Positions 1 through 7,827 of a DNA stretch of 64,000 bases are shown in pieces; position 1 is the first letter of the stretch; the number at the start of each line of letters is the position of its first letter. Under the pieces are notes generated by a model. It had not been told where the DNA came from. It did not search any database and saw only the letters and a list, made by a program, of their open reading frames with translations. Made by a program: the position numbers and the translations under genes. Origin of the DNA: CAWAVN01 sp963825075 (lineage in GTDB: Bacteria; Planctomycetota; Planctomycetia; Planctomycetales; Planctomycetaceae); the NCBI GenBank assembly GCA_963825075.1, contig CAWGRX010000029.1:112395-176394 (forward strand). The letters are read 5' to 3'.

Positions 1-2
1 CG

Positions 3-626
3 TTTTGGCGGACTGCTTGGCGAGAGCAAAACGCGCGCGAAACTGCGCAGGGGCTGGCCGCCCAGTACTACCGGCCGGGCTTCGAGGACCTGATCGACTT
101 TATGGCCTGCTGCGGCGACGTGCCGACGCTGGAAACGCTGGCCGCGCTGGAGCTGAAAGTCCGCGTGGTCAACGTGGTCGATCTGATGTGGTTACAACCG
201 GCCAGCGACCATCCGCATGGGCTGAGCGACCGGGACTTCGACGCCCGGTTCACGAAAGACAAGCCGATCGTCTTCGCCTTCCACGGTTATCCGCGGTTAA
301 TCCACCGCTTGACCTACCGCCGCACCAATCATAAGAATTTGCATGTGCGCGGCTACAAGGAGGAAGGGACGCCCACGACGCCGTTCGACATGGTCGTCTT
401 GAACGAACTGGACCGTTTCCATCTACTGATGGACGTGATCGATCGTCTCCCGCAACTGGGCGCGCGGGCGGCTTACTTCAAGCAGGCTCTGCGCGACAAG
501 CTGATCGAGCACGCGAATTACATCCGCAAGCACGGCGACGACATGCCGGACATCGCAGGCTGGCCGTGGGGCTCGCAGAAGTCCGCCTCGGTGCGCCCCA
601 CCGAAACCGGAGGAGACAACGTCTAA
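3..626 (+). CDS. Phosphoketolase, C-terminal part (5' end outside window)
   Basis: The downstream part is clearly the C-terminal domain of xylulose-5-phosphate/fructose-6-phosphate phosphoketolase, a thiamine-diphosphate enzyme that makes acetyl phosphate plus a shorter sugar phosphate. Conserved stretches include CCGDVPTLETLAA, KVRVVNVVDLM, FAFHGYP, LTYRRTNHKNLHVRGYKEEGT and TPFDMVVLN. The stop is the TAA at 624-626. Two oddities: LAA is followed directly by LELKVRVVNV, whereas family members usually have about ten more residues (a helix ending in PELKV) between them; and residues encoded upstream of about position 95 do not resemble the family. The start is beyond the left edge. It precedes a class I aldolase by 90 bases, so the two may act together in sugar-phosphate metabolism. 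Family assignment is secure for 100-626, less so upstream. Confidence 0.85.
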   Translation, partial: FWRTAWREQNARETAQGLAAQYYRPGFEDLIDFMACCGDVPTLETLAALELKVRVVNVVDLMWLQPASDHPHGLSDRDFDARFTKDKPIVFAFHGYPRLIHRLTYRRTNHKNLHVRGYKEEGTPTTPFDMVVLNELDRFHLLMDVIDRLPQLGARAAYFKQALRDKLIEHANYIRKHGDDMPDIAGWPWGSQKSASVRPTETGGDNV

Positions 627-716
627 ATCGCATCCGCAGCCGTCACACGCCTCGCCTGCCGAGGCGCACGACGTGTGAAACTCAAGGTCTCGCATTACTC
701 AGAAAGGAAGGAAACG

Positions 717-1610
717 ATGAGCGACTTCGACCAACAGATGCACAAAATGAAAACCCAGCGCGGCTTCATTGCCGCGCTCGATCAAAGCGGCGGCAGCACG
801 CCACACGCGCTCCGCCTGTACGGAATCGCGGACGACGCCTGGTCCAACGACGAGGAGATGTTTGCGCTCGTGCACCAAATGCGCACGCGGATCATGACCA
901 GTCCCAGCTTCACGGGCGAGCGAATTCTCGGCGCCATCCTGTTCGAGAACACGATGGACCGGGAGATCGAGAAGCAGCCGACCGCCGATTATCTCTGGAA
1001 CGTGAAACGGGTCGTTCCGTTTCTGAAAGTGGACAAGGGCCTTGAGCCGGAAAAGGACGGGGTTCAGCTCATGAAACCCGCGCCCCAGCTTGCTGCCCTG
1101 CTCGAAAAGGCCCGATCGAAGCGCATCTTCGGCACCAAGATGCGCTCGGTCATCAAACAGGCCAATCCGGCCAGCATCAAAGACATCGTGCGCCAGCAGT
1201 TCGAGTGGGCGGAGCAGATCGTGGCCGTGGGCCTCGTGCCGATCATCGAGCCGGAAGTTGACATTCATTGCCCCGAAAAATCCGGGGCCGAGGAGTTGCT
1301 CAAAGCGGCCCTTCTGGAAAAACTCGACGAATTGCCGGCCGATCACCGGGTCATGCTCAAGCTCACCTTGCCCGAGCAAGCCGACTTCTACGCCGATCTC
1401 GTCGGTCATCCCAAAGTCGTGAGGGTCGTTGCGCTGTCGGGCGGTTATACGCGTCAAGAAGCCAACGATCGGCTGCGCCAAAACCACGGCGTCGTGGCGA
1501 GCTTCTCGCGGGCACTGGTCGAGGGGCTGACGGCCGAGCAAAGCGATGCGGAATTCCACGCCGCGCTCGACGCATCCATCCAGAGCATCTTCGAAGCGTC
1601 CATCACGTGA
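717..1610 (+). CDS. fda: Class I fructose-bisphosphate aldolase
   Basis: Encodes 297 residues matching the short bacterial class I (Schiff-base) fructose-1,6-bisphosphate aldolase type found in Staphylococcus and others (about 296 aa). It cleaves fructose-1,6-bisphosphate to dihydroxyacetone phosphate and glyceraldehyde-3-phosphate in glycolysis/gluconeogenesis. Visible family motifs are GFIAALDQSGGST near the N-terminus, ILFENTMDR, FLKVDKGL (Lys), FGTKMRSVI and the IIEPEVDI strand. An in-frame ATG-like start exists further upstream, but the ATG at 717 is preferred because AGAAAGGAAG lies just upstream at 701-710 and gives the usual family N-terminus MSDFDQQM. It lies downstream of phosphoketolase on the same strand with a 90-base gap and is probably cotranscribed. 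Confidence 0.93.
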   Translation: MSDFDQQMHKMKTQRGFIAALDQSGGSTPHALRLYGIADDAWSNDEEMFALVHQMRTRIMTSPSFTGERILGAILFENTMDREIEKQPTADYLWNVKRVVPFLKVDKGLEPEKDGVQLMKPAPQLAALLEKARSKRIFGTKMRSVIKQANPASIKDIVRQQFEWAEQIVAVGLVPIIEPEVDIHCPEKSGAEELLKAALLEKLDELPADHRVMLKLTLPEQADFYADLVGHPKVVRVVALSGGYTRQEANDRLRQNHGVVASFSRALVEGLTAEQSDAEFHAALDASIQSIFEASIT

Positions 1611-1707
1611 AGGCCTGCGGAGCCGGTCGTCAGGAACGGCCTGGCTGCGGTTGACGCGTAGGAAATTCTTTTTGGCCATGATGCGGTCGCCTGGGGTGAA
1701 TCTTGGT

Positions 1708-1724
1708 GTGTCAAATTTTGACAC
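1708..1724. promoter_or_regulatory. Perfect 17-bp palindrome (candidate operator)
   Basis: GTGTCAAATTTTGACAC is a perfect inverted repeat with 8-bp arms around a single central T. It lies in the 287-base gap between the aldolase stop (1610) and the winged-helix gene (1898), about 100 bases upstream of a possible promoter. Symmetric TGTCA-N-TGACA sites are typical of dimeric helix-turn-helix regulators, and the downstream gene encodes a winged-helix protein. The link is inference. The rest of 1611-1897 holds no gene that I can see. Confidence 0.35.
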
Positions 1725-1825
1725 GGCAGCAACTCGGGGGTGAATTCAGGAAGTATAGGTAACCACGTGTAACGACAATTATGCGGAGATACGGACCAAG
1801 AAAAGAATGCGATCGCAAAAAATCA

Positions 1826-1855
1826 TTGGAACATCTTTAGGAATGGGGGTACACT
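1826..1855 (+). promoter_or_regulatory. Possible sigma70-type promoter for the wHTH-ATPase-nuclease operon
   Basis: TTGGAA at 1826-1831 and TACACT at 1850-1855 are separated by 18 bases and lie about 45 bases upstream of the ATG at 1898. Both hexamers are near-consensus for a housekeeping promoter. Planctomycete promoter consensus is not well defined, so this is a sequence-pattern call only. Confidence 0.3.
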
Positions 1856-1897
1856 CATGTGTCGATGCCCCTCTCCTCTGTTTTTTAAGGCCCAATT

Positions 1898-2800
1898 ATG
1901 TCAGTTGTGACCGCTGATGCCGTCAATCAAGCCGAATTGGAGCGCGTGCTGCGAAAGACGCTTGAAGCTTCGGATACGCCGCTTTCGGCAAGTCAAATCT
2001 CCAAGCAACTGACCGGCCCGTTTCGTAAACCCAAGAAGGAGTTGGAAGAGATCCTGAAAGGCATGGCGGCTCGCGGGGAGATCCACGACATTGGAAAATA
2101 CCGCGGCTCGGAACGCTACTGGGATCGAAAACCAGAAGAATACGCCCGAGTCTTGATGCTGGAGAAACTCACGGCATGCCCTATGACGCGGGCGGAACTT
2201 TTGAGTAAGACTGAGAACGAACTGCGAGTTCTTTCACCGAATCGTCGTAAGGAGATTCTTCGGGAACTCATTAGCAGCGGTGCCGTGCAGGAGCTGCCAA
2301 ACTTTATTGGAGCGCGGAGCAAACGGCTGAGTCCGAGACCGGCGGATCCGCGAGATTACGTTCGGCATGCTTTGGATAAAGTCCGCGAAACGCTCAAAAA
2401 TAGCGGCATTTCGGAAGATCAAATTCACGCGGCGGCCCGCGAGATTCTGGGAACTGCGCCCGCACCGTCTCCACTAGTGGAATCCGAACCGCAAATGGAA
2501 CCGGCTTCACAAGCGGAACCCGAACCGCAATCGGAACCGGAATCTTCCGTGCAAGATTTGGTTTTCGATCGAGTGATTGAAATCGCACCGGGGGCCTTGA
2601 TGCCGTTTACAGTATTTCGGCAGGGGCTGGATTTTCAAAACCGGGCCGAAGTGGACCAGGCGATTTGGAATCTCGTTCGGGAGCAGGTCGTCGCGGTCCA
2701 TAAACATCATCACCCGGCTTCCATGCACGATGCGGAGCGGGAAGCATCGCTGCACGATGAACGAGGCAATTTGTACCACGCCATTTCCCGGAGGTCTTGA
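1898..2800 (+). CDS. Winged-helix domain protein, first gene of putative nuclease/translocase operon
   Basis: A 300-residue protein of unknown function. Residues 1-80 (ERVLRKTLEASDTPLSASQISKQL...) and about 85-140 read as two consecutive winged-helix-like modules of the kind that bind DNA. An acidic/proline linker of repeated xEPQxEP units (about 190-215) follows, and a further helical segment (about 220-270, APGALMPFTVFRQGLDF) resembles a third small helical domain. AAGG at 1887-1890 serves as ribosome-binding site for the ATG. Its stop codon overlaps the next gene in a TGATG arrangement (2798-2802), so translation is coupled to the ATPase gene. I infer that it is the DNA-binding or specificity subunit, or an autoregulator, of the operon. 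No named family was recognised. Confidence 0.75.
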   Translation: MSVVTADAVNQAELERVLRKTLEASDTPLSASQISKQLTGPFRKPKKELEEILKGMAARGEIHDIGKYRGSERYWDRKPEEYARVLMLEKLTACPMTRAELLSKTENELRVLSPNRRKEILRELISSGAVQELPNFIGARSKRLSPRPADPRDYVRHALDKVRETLKNSGISEDQIHAAAREILGTAPAPSPLVESEPQMEPASQAEPEPQSEPESSVQDLVFDRVIEIAPGALMPFTVFRQGLDFQNRAEVDQAIWNLVREQVVAVHKHHHPASMHDAEREASLHDERGNLYHAISRRS

Positions 2801-4761
2801 TGAGCACGCTCCCCAGCAGTCTGCCCAATCCGTTTCTGAGCAATATCGTCGATGACCCCTGGAAACAAACGGCTGTCTCTGTGCCGACGATCCATCAGGT
2901 GGTTTTCGAGTCCTGCTGCCAAATTGTGGATTACGTCCGAGCCGCAGGCAGCGGGGCGGGGATTTTGATTCACGGACAACCCGGCAGCGGGAAGACGCAT
3001 TTGCTGGCCCGGCTCCGCGAGCAATTGGAGCGGGGCATCACGCATCCCGATCTCAATCATCCCCGGCAAGTGTTTATCTCGGTGCGGCTGGCGACGAGTC
3101 CGCAACATATCTGGCGGCACGTGCGGGAACGGCTGGTGGACGATTTGCTCCGCCGACAATCCAACGGCCTTACGCAGCTTGAAATCCTGATGGCGGCCCG
3201 GTTTGCCCGCGACGAACAGGCCGCGGGCGATCTGGCCCAATGGTGGGAATTTTTTCGCGACGAGCGCCCCGAACGTCTGGAAGACCGCTTGGAGAATTGG
3301 GCTTTCGACAGCGGCGTCGGCTCTCAATTCGTCCGCGTGCTCTTGCATTTGATTCGCGGAACGCATCGCTTTGCGGCCCGGTCCTGGCTGCGGGGCGATT
3401 CGCTGACGGACTCCGACTTACAGCGGTTGGGACTCCCCATCGTCGGGGAAAACGACGACCCCACGCAGCCCGAACTCGAAGCCCACGACGTTGTCATTTG
3501 GATGTGTCTCTTGGCGGGCACCGGACTGCCGATCGTGTTTTGCTTCGATCAGGTGGAGGCGCTGCAACGCGTCCCCGGCGATTTGAATGGGCTGTTTCAG
3601 TTCGGACAACTGGCCAGCGACCTGCATGCCCAGACGCCCAACGCCGTCCTCATCTCCTGCATTCAATCCGACTTTTTGGCGGCTCTGACTTCGGTCGTGC
3701 CCGGCTTCGCGCTAGATCGCATTCAAAGCTTCGGCCAACAAGTGCTCCCGCCGCTGACGAAGTCCGAAGCCGAGCAACTGATCAAAGCCCGGCTGGAGGT
3801 TTCTTCGCGTCTCGCGGAGCTTCGCGCGAACGAGGCGGATCCGCTTTGGCCGTTTTCCGAGAGCGACATCGACCGCTTCCTTGGCCAGGCCGGCTGCACG
3901 CCGCGGGAATTGATTTCGCAGTCGGCCGATCACTTCCGCCGGCTGCAAGGAAAGCAAATCAAAGCGTTCGAACCGGCGCAGCATCTGCCGTCGATTTGGG
4001 AAACTCGTCTGGAAAAATCTGTCCAGGCCAACTCCCCCGAAAAAAGCGAGCACATTCTGGCCGACGGTGTGCCGATGCTGCTCGATACCGTAGCCGAGGG
4101 CTGGCAGGTCGCCGACGACAACCAACACCGCGACATCGATTTCGTGCTGACGGGGCCGGGCGGCGAAGCGCGGGTGGGCGTCAGTTTTTGTACGCAGCAA
4201 AGTATGACCTCGCTGGCCGGCCGGCTGCGGCGATTGAAAGATCAAGTCCCCGACTTTCAAAAGTTCGTCCTGATTCGCGACAGCCGCACGCCGATCAGCC
4301 AAACCGCCCGCAGGACCCGCGAACATCTGGACGATCTGGAAAAAGCGGACGCAGTCATTTACCGGCCGAGTGTGGAAGCGATGGCGGCCTTGGATGCGCT
4401 GCGGCAATTGCTGGCGGATGCTGACTCCGGGGATCTTTCCGTGGACAGCCATACGATCACGACGGAAACGGTCCAAAGTTGGCTGGCCGGCCATTTGGCG
4501 TCCGCTCTCGCCGACATGCGGGACGTGCTCACCGGCTATCCCAACACTTTGGAAATCGGCCCAGCGGATTCCGGACTGGATGAACTCATCGAATTGATCA
4601 ATCGCGAGCACGTGCTGGCCGTCGAGCAAGCCTTGGCCGAACTGGGGTGGCCGACGGATCGCGTCGAGGCGATTGTTCGCGACAATCCGCAGCAAGTGGG
4701 GCTGTTAGAAGGTCCGCCCGCCGTCCTGTTTCAACCCGTCGCCGCCGGCGTGTCCGATTAG
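2800..4761 (+). CDS. AAA-type P-loop ATPase, second gene of putative nuclease/translocase operon
   Basis: Predicted 653 residues from the ATG at 2800, which overlaps the stop of the upstream gene and has GGAGG at 2790-2794. The Walker A motif HGQPGSGKTHLL sits at about residues 58-69 and a Walker B-like LPIVFCFDQVEAL at about 243-255, with no transmembrane segment, so it is a cytoplasmic NTPase of the AAA/STAND-like kind. The region from about residue 410 to 500 (DTVAEGW...DIDFVLTGPGGEARVGVSF...) has the beta-alpha-beta spacing of a restriction-endonuclease-like fold with an acidic residue (DIDFV), but I do not see an intact D-(D/E)xK triad there, so nuclease activity in this subunit is speculative. 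The context (coupled wHTH gene upstream, RecB-FtsK fusion 33-60 bases downstream) points to a motor or regulatory ATPase in a multi-subunit DNA-processing machine. Confidence 0.8.
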   Translation: MSTLPSSLPNPFLSNIVDDPWKQTAVSVPTIHQVVFESCCQIVDYVRAAGSGAGILIHGQPGSGKTHLLARLREQLERGITHPDLNHPRQVFISVRLATSPQHIWRHVRERLVDDLLRRQSNGLTQLEILMAARFARDEQAAGDLAQWWEFFRDERPERLEDRLENWAFDSGVGSQFVRVLLHLIRGTHRFAARSWLRGDSLTDSDLQRLGLPIVGENDDPTQPELEAHDVVIWMCLLAGTGLPIVFCFDQVEALQRVPGDLNGLFQFGQLASDLHAQTPNAVLISCIQSDFLAALTSVVPGFALDRIQSFGQQVLPPLTKSEAEQLIKARLEVSSRLAELRANEADPLWPFSESDIDRFLGQAGCTPRELISQSADHFRRLQGKQIKAFEPAQHLPSIWETRLEKSVQANSPEKSEHILADGVPMLLDTVAEGWQVADDNQHRDIDFVLTGPGGEARVGVSFCTQQSMTSLAGRLRRLKDQVPDFQKFVLIRDSRTPISQTARRTREHLDDLEKADAVIYRPSVEAMAALDALRQLLADADSGDLSVDSHTITTETVQSWLAGHLASALADMRDVLTGYPNTLEIGPADSGLDELIELINREHVLAVEQALAELGWPTDRVEAIVRDNPQQVGLLEGPPAVLFQPVAAGVSD

Positions 4762-4821
4762 GGACATTCGGCCCGCCGCTCGTTTTCCCTCCTTTTGATC
4801 TTGAATATCGCGGAGCCAACG

Positions 4822-6761
4822 ATGACCGTTATCCTCTCCGTCAGCGAAGTTCGCCGCGAGCTTTACCGGGCCGCCGGTCGCAAATCCGCCACCGGCGACG
4901 GCCAACCGACAACGATGCAACTCGGCCGGCTGTTTCATCAGATCTTTGCCGAGCTGCTGGGGCAAAATCCCGAACGAAATGTGAAGGCCGTGTTGGCGGA
5001 TGCGGATCGCGATCCCGAGTCCTGGCAGGCCGCGCTCATCGAGCATGTCTATCGGCATCTCGTCGGTCCACAGCTCGCAGAGCACCGAGCCATTTTGCAG
5101 GCGGCCGCCGGCGAGACGCTTTCGTTTTGGGAAGCGGTGAAAGCCGCCTGCGGATGGATCGCCGATCTCAGCCGGGCGGCGGAAAGCGGCCCCCACGCTT
5201 CCGTTCGCACCTGGACGCTGCCGGATTTGATCGACGCCGAGCAGGAGCTATCGTGGGAAATCCAAGAGCCGGAGTGGACGGATTCGGTCCAACTCCAAGG
5301 CATAGCCGATGTCATCTTGCGCCTTCCTATGCCAGCGCCCTGGTGCGTCGTCGAATTGAAGCTCGGCCGCACGGTGCCCGAAGTGGATTTGGCCCAGGCG
5401 TGCCTGTATTACGAGATGCTCTCGGCATCCCGGCAAGAGGCAGTCGGCGAGAGTGAGGGAACGTTGGCCGTGCTTTCCTTTCTGCCGGAACCTGAGGAGA
5501 AGTTGTTCAACGCCCAGGAACTCGCTCAAGTTCGATCCCGCTTGAAGAATTTGATCGGCCGGCTGGCGGGCGTGCTTCCCGAAGAGAAAAAGACGATCTC
5601 GCCGACAACGGGAAAACAGCCGAGCGTTACGCCAATCGACAAGCCCGATCGCGAGACCGGCAAGAAGTCGAGAAACCGCAAGCCGTCGCAGGAGCAAATC
5701 GACCAGGGCAAACAGTTGGTGGCGACCTTTCGCGAGTACAACGCCCCGCTGGAACTCGACGGCGAGCCGATTGTCGGGCCGACATTCCTCCGGTATCCGG
5801 TGGCCCTCGGTCGCGGGGTGAAAGTCGCCGCGGTCAAAAGCCGAGTCGATGAAGTGCAGATGCGACTCAAACTCGCCGAGCCTCCGATCATCAATCTGAG
5901 CGGCGGGCAGGTCACGATCGATGTCCAACGGCCGGACCGGCAGTACGTCACGTTTTCGGAAATCGAAGACCGGTTGCCGACGCCCGACCCTCTCAGCGGA
6001 TGTTCACAGGTCCCGATCGGCATCGACCTCGACGACGAGCTGCAATTTGCCAACCTCGGCCAGCCGGAGCATTGCCATCTGTTGGTCGCCGGGACGACGG
6101 GCAGCGGCAAAAGCGAATGGCTCCGCTCGATGCTCGCGGGGCTACTCCGCACAAACACGCCCGAGACGCTGCGGCTGGTGCTGATCGATCCCAAGCGAAA
6201 CGCCTTTCATCAATTAAAGGATTCCCCCTTCCTCTGGCAGCCGATCGTCTTCCCAGACGAGCAGCCGGTGGCCGAGATTCTCACGGCGCTTGCGGACGAG
6301 ATGGACCTTCGCTACGCCGCGATGGAGGGAGCCGACACGATCGAGCACCACGTGCGGCGGACCGGGCAGCCGGTGCCACGGATTGTGTGCGTTTGCGATG
6401 AATACTTCGATCTGATCCAACGCAGCCGCGAGGAACGGAAGGCGATCGAAGGGCAGTTGTTCCGATTGGGGGCCAAGGCGAGAGCGGCGGGCATTCACCT
6501 GATCATCGCCACCCAGCAGCCGAGCCGGGAAGTCATCAAAGGGGCGCTCGATGCGAATATGCCGGCCCGCGTGGGACTGAAGACGAACAACGGGATCGAA
6601 TCCTCGATGCTCCTCGGCCGATCGGGAGCCGAGAACCTCTTGGGCAACGGCGACTTGCTGTTTAAGGCCATCGGGGACCCGTCCGCTTGCAGTCGCCTTT
6701 TTTGTCGGAAGAACAGCGCCAAGAGATTTACAATGGCCAAACAGGCGGCCGACAACGATAG
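4822..6761 (+). CDS. RecB-type PD-(D/E)xK nuclease fused to FtsK/SpoIIIE translocase core (frameshifted)
   Basis: After repair the protein is about 646 residues. Residues 1-220 form a RecB/Cas4-like nuclease domain: RLFH (His about 39), GIAD (Asp about 163), VVELK (Glu 178, Lys 180) and QACLYY (Q-xxx-Y). A charged linker follows, then an FtsK alpha-like segment (GPTFLRYPVALGRGVKV, about 320-385) and the motor domain with Walker A VAGTTGSGKSEW (424-433), LIDPKR, Walker B VCDEYFDL and the IIATQQPSREVIKG strand. There are no membrane segments and no FtsK gamma domain. At about 6679-6681 one base is missing: the +2 frame restores the canonical FtsK ending GDP-VRLQSPFLSEEQRQEIY and stops at TAG 6759-6761, whereas the unshifted frame runs to 6897 with a meaningless tail. 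ATG 4822 is chosen because CGGAG precedes it; a TTG at 4795 is possible. Inferred role: ATP-driven DNA translocation coupled to cleavage. Confidence 0.85.
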
Positions 6762-7085
6762 GTCCCAGCGATTCTTGGATGATTATGCCCACAGGCGATT
6801 TTCCGTTCAATTCCTCGTCACGGATTGTCAGCCTGGCCATGTCGTGCCTATCCTGTTTTGCGAATGTGTTTTGCAACATGAATGGAAGCCCGAATGAATG
6901 GAAGCCCGAATAATAGCATTTCCGGGTAAACCTGACACACAGTTGTCGAATCAAGTGTCCGGCTCGATGACGAATCTCGTCCGCCAACCATTGCCTTCCG
7001 TCACGATCGGATCACCCTCCAAGCGGAAAAATCGCACGAGGCAGGCCGGCAGCCGCTCGTTGCGCTACTGGTTCCGCCGATTGGC

Positions 7086-7298
7086 GTGCCGGCTGTTCCA
7101 ATCGAGACAACCATGTTCGGCGGCGAAGGTCCGAAGCAGGTTCCATTGTTCCGTTGGCTCGCCGCAAGCGACTCTGCCGAGCCGGGTCGCCCCACCAATC
7201 TTGAAATCGCCGCAGAGTTTGGCTGCGATCGGCAGACCGTCGCTACTTGGCGGCGCTGGTTATTGCGCGTGCAAGCGAGTACGGAAACGGACTGGTGA
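7086..7298 (+). pseudogene. Short helix-turn-helix ORF, possible transposase or regulator remnant
   Basis: A 70-residue frame whose C-terminal half, PTNLEIAAEFGCDRQTVATWRRW, has the pattern of a resolvase/IS630-type helix-turn-helix. The frame is open back to about 6936 without a start codon and no catalytic domain follows, so it may be a fragment of a transposase or regulator. It could equally be a small free-standing DNA-binding protein; no clear ribosome-binding site is visible. Confidence 0.25.
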
Positions 7299-7623
7299 AC
7301 GAAGAATTCGAGAGAAATCTGTCACAGGGCACTCGGCGTGCCCTCCATGAACCGCCAGATCACCGACTTGGCCTTCGTGGGAAAATGTCCGGCACTCCGA
7401 GACTGCGGGTGGAGCGGCCACGTTTTCGCGCGGGGCCGAGATCATTATTTAGACTGATGAGGGCACACGAATCCAGATACCCCGTGAGCCAATCGATCAG
7501 CAACGCGGCGGAATAAAACGAGACCACCGCGAGGTGCGGAAAACACTTTCGCAAGAGGGGAATCATGATCTTCAAAACGTCGCTCTCGCGTTCGAGAATC
7601 GCCACCGTTTTGCAGATTTTCAT
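7260..7623 (-). pseudogene. Broken cyclic-phosphate-processing-receiver-like (cREC) protein
   Basis: On the minus strand an ATG at 7621-7623 is preceded by an excellent ribosome-binding site (GGGGGAGAGG). The first 60 residues, beginning MKICKTVAILERESDVLKI and continuing to CALISLNNDLGPA, match the pattern of the small receiver-like domain often found in defence and signalling loci (family consensus LEDDPxR ... FPxLxxxxxxxAxxMIxWL ... LISLDHDLGP). The two aspartates of the usual LDHDLG motif are degraded to LNNDLG, and after residue 65 the frame no longer follows the family; pieces that could be the C-terminal CPVIxH part appear in another frame (…AECPVTDF…, near 7320). I read it as a decaying gene with at least one frameshift. 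Confidence 0.45.
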
Positions 7624-7827
7624 TCCTCTCCCCCGCTTCGTCGCGGCCGTCCGAATGCAACATCCCATCAAGATGAGACATTTCGCGGCGAGGGAAGTTC
7701 CCCGAAAACACGAATCCAACGCCGACCGTTTCGTTTTTTGTTGACGAATCGCCCGATCATCCGGATAGTGGGTAGTAAAGATTCCACCCCGCTCATTATT
7801 CACTCCGCCAGACGACGGACGCGCACT

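Larger units (their letters stand above)
6762..7827. other. About 1.07 kb of decayed, mostly non-coding sequence
   Basis: No intact gene is convincing here. The segment begins with a 16-bp tandem duplication (GAATGGAAGCCCGAAT-like units around 6880-6910), contains a short helix-turn-helix-like reading frame (7086-7298) and a broken receiver-like gene on the minus strand (7260-7623). It separates the nuclease/translocase operon from the multihaem cytochrome gene and looks like a remnant of former accessory genes. Confidence 0.5.

Noticed and set aside
5..334. Arg/Gly-rich 109-residue frame overlapping the phosphoketolase
   Set aside because: It is an out-of-frame shadow of a high-GC gene; the frame with family similarity is the one ending at 626.
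6762..6897. C-terminal tail of the unshifted nuclease-FtsK frame
   Set aside because: The sequence after GDP has no FtsK character; the +2 frame gives the conserved ending and an earlier stop.
7534..7827. Upstream extension of the cytochrome frame
   Set aside because: The first 98 residues have no signal sequence or similarity and overlap the decayed cREC region; the GTG at 7828 directly precedes the membrane anchor.
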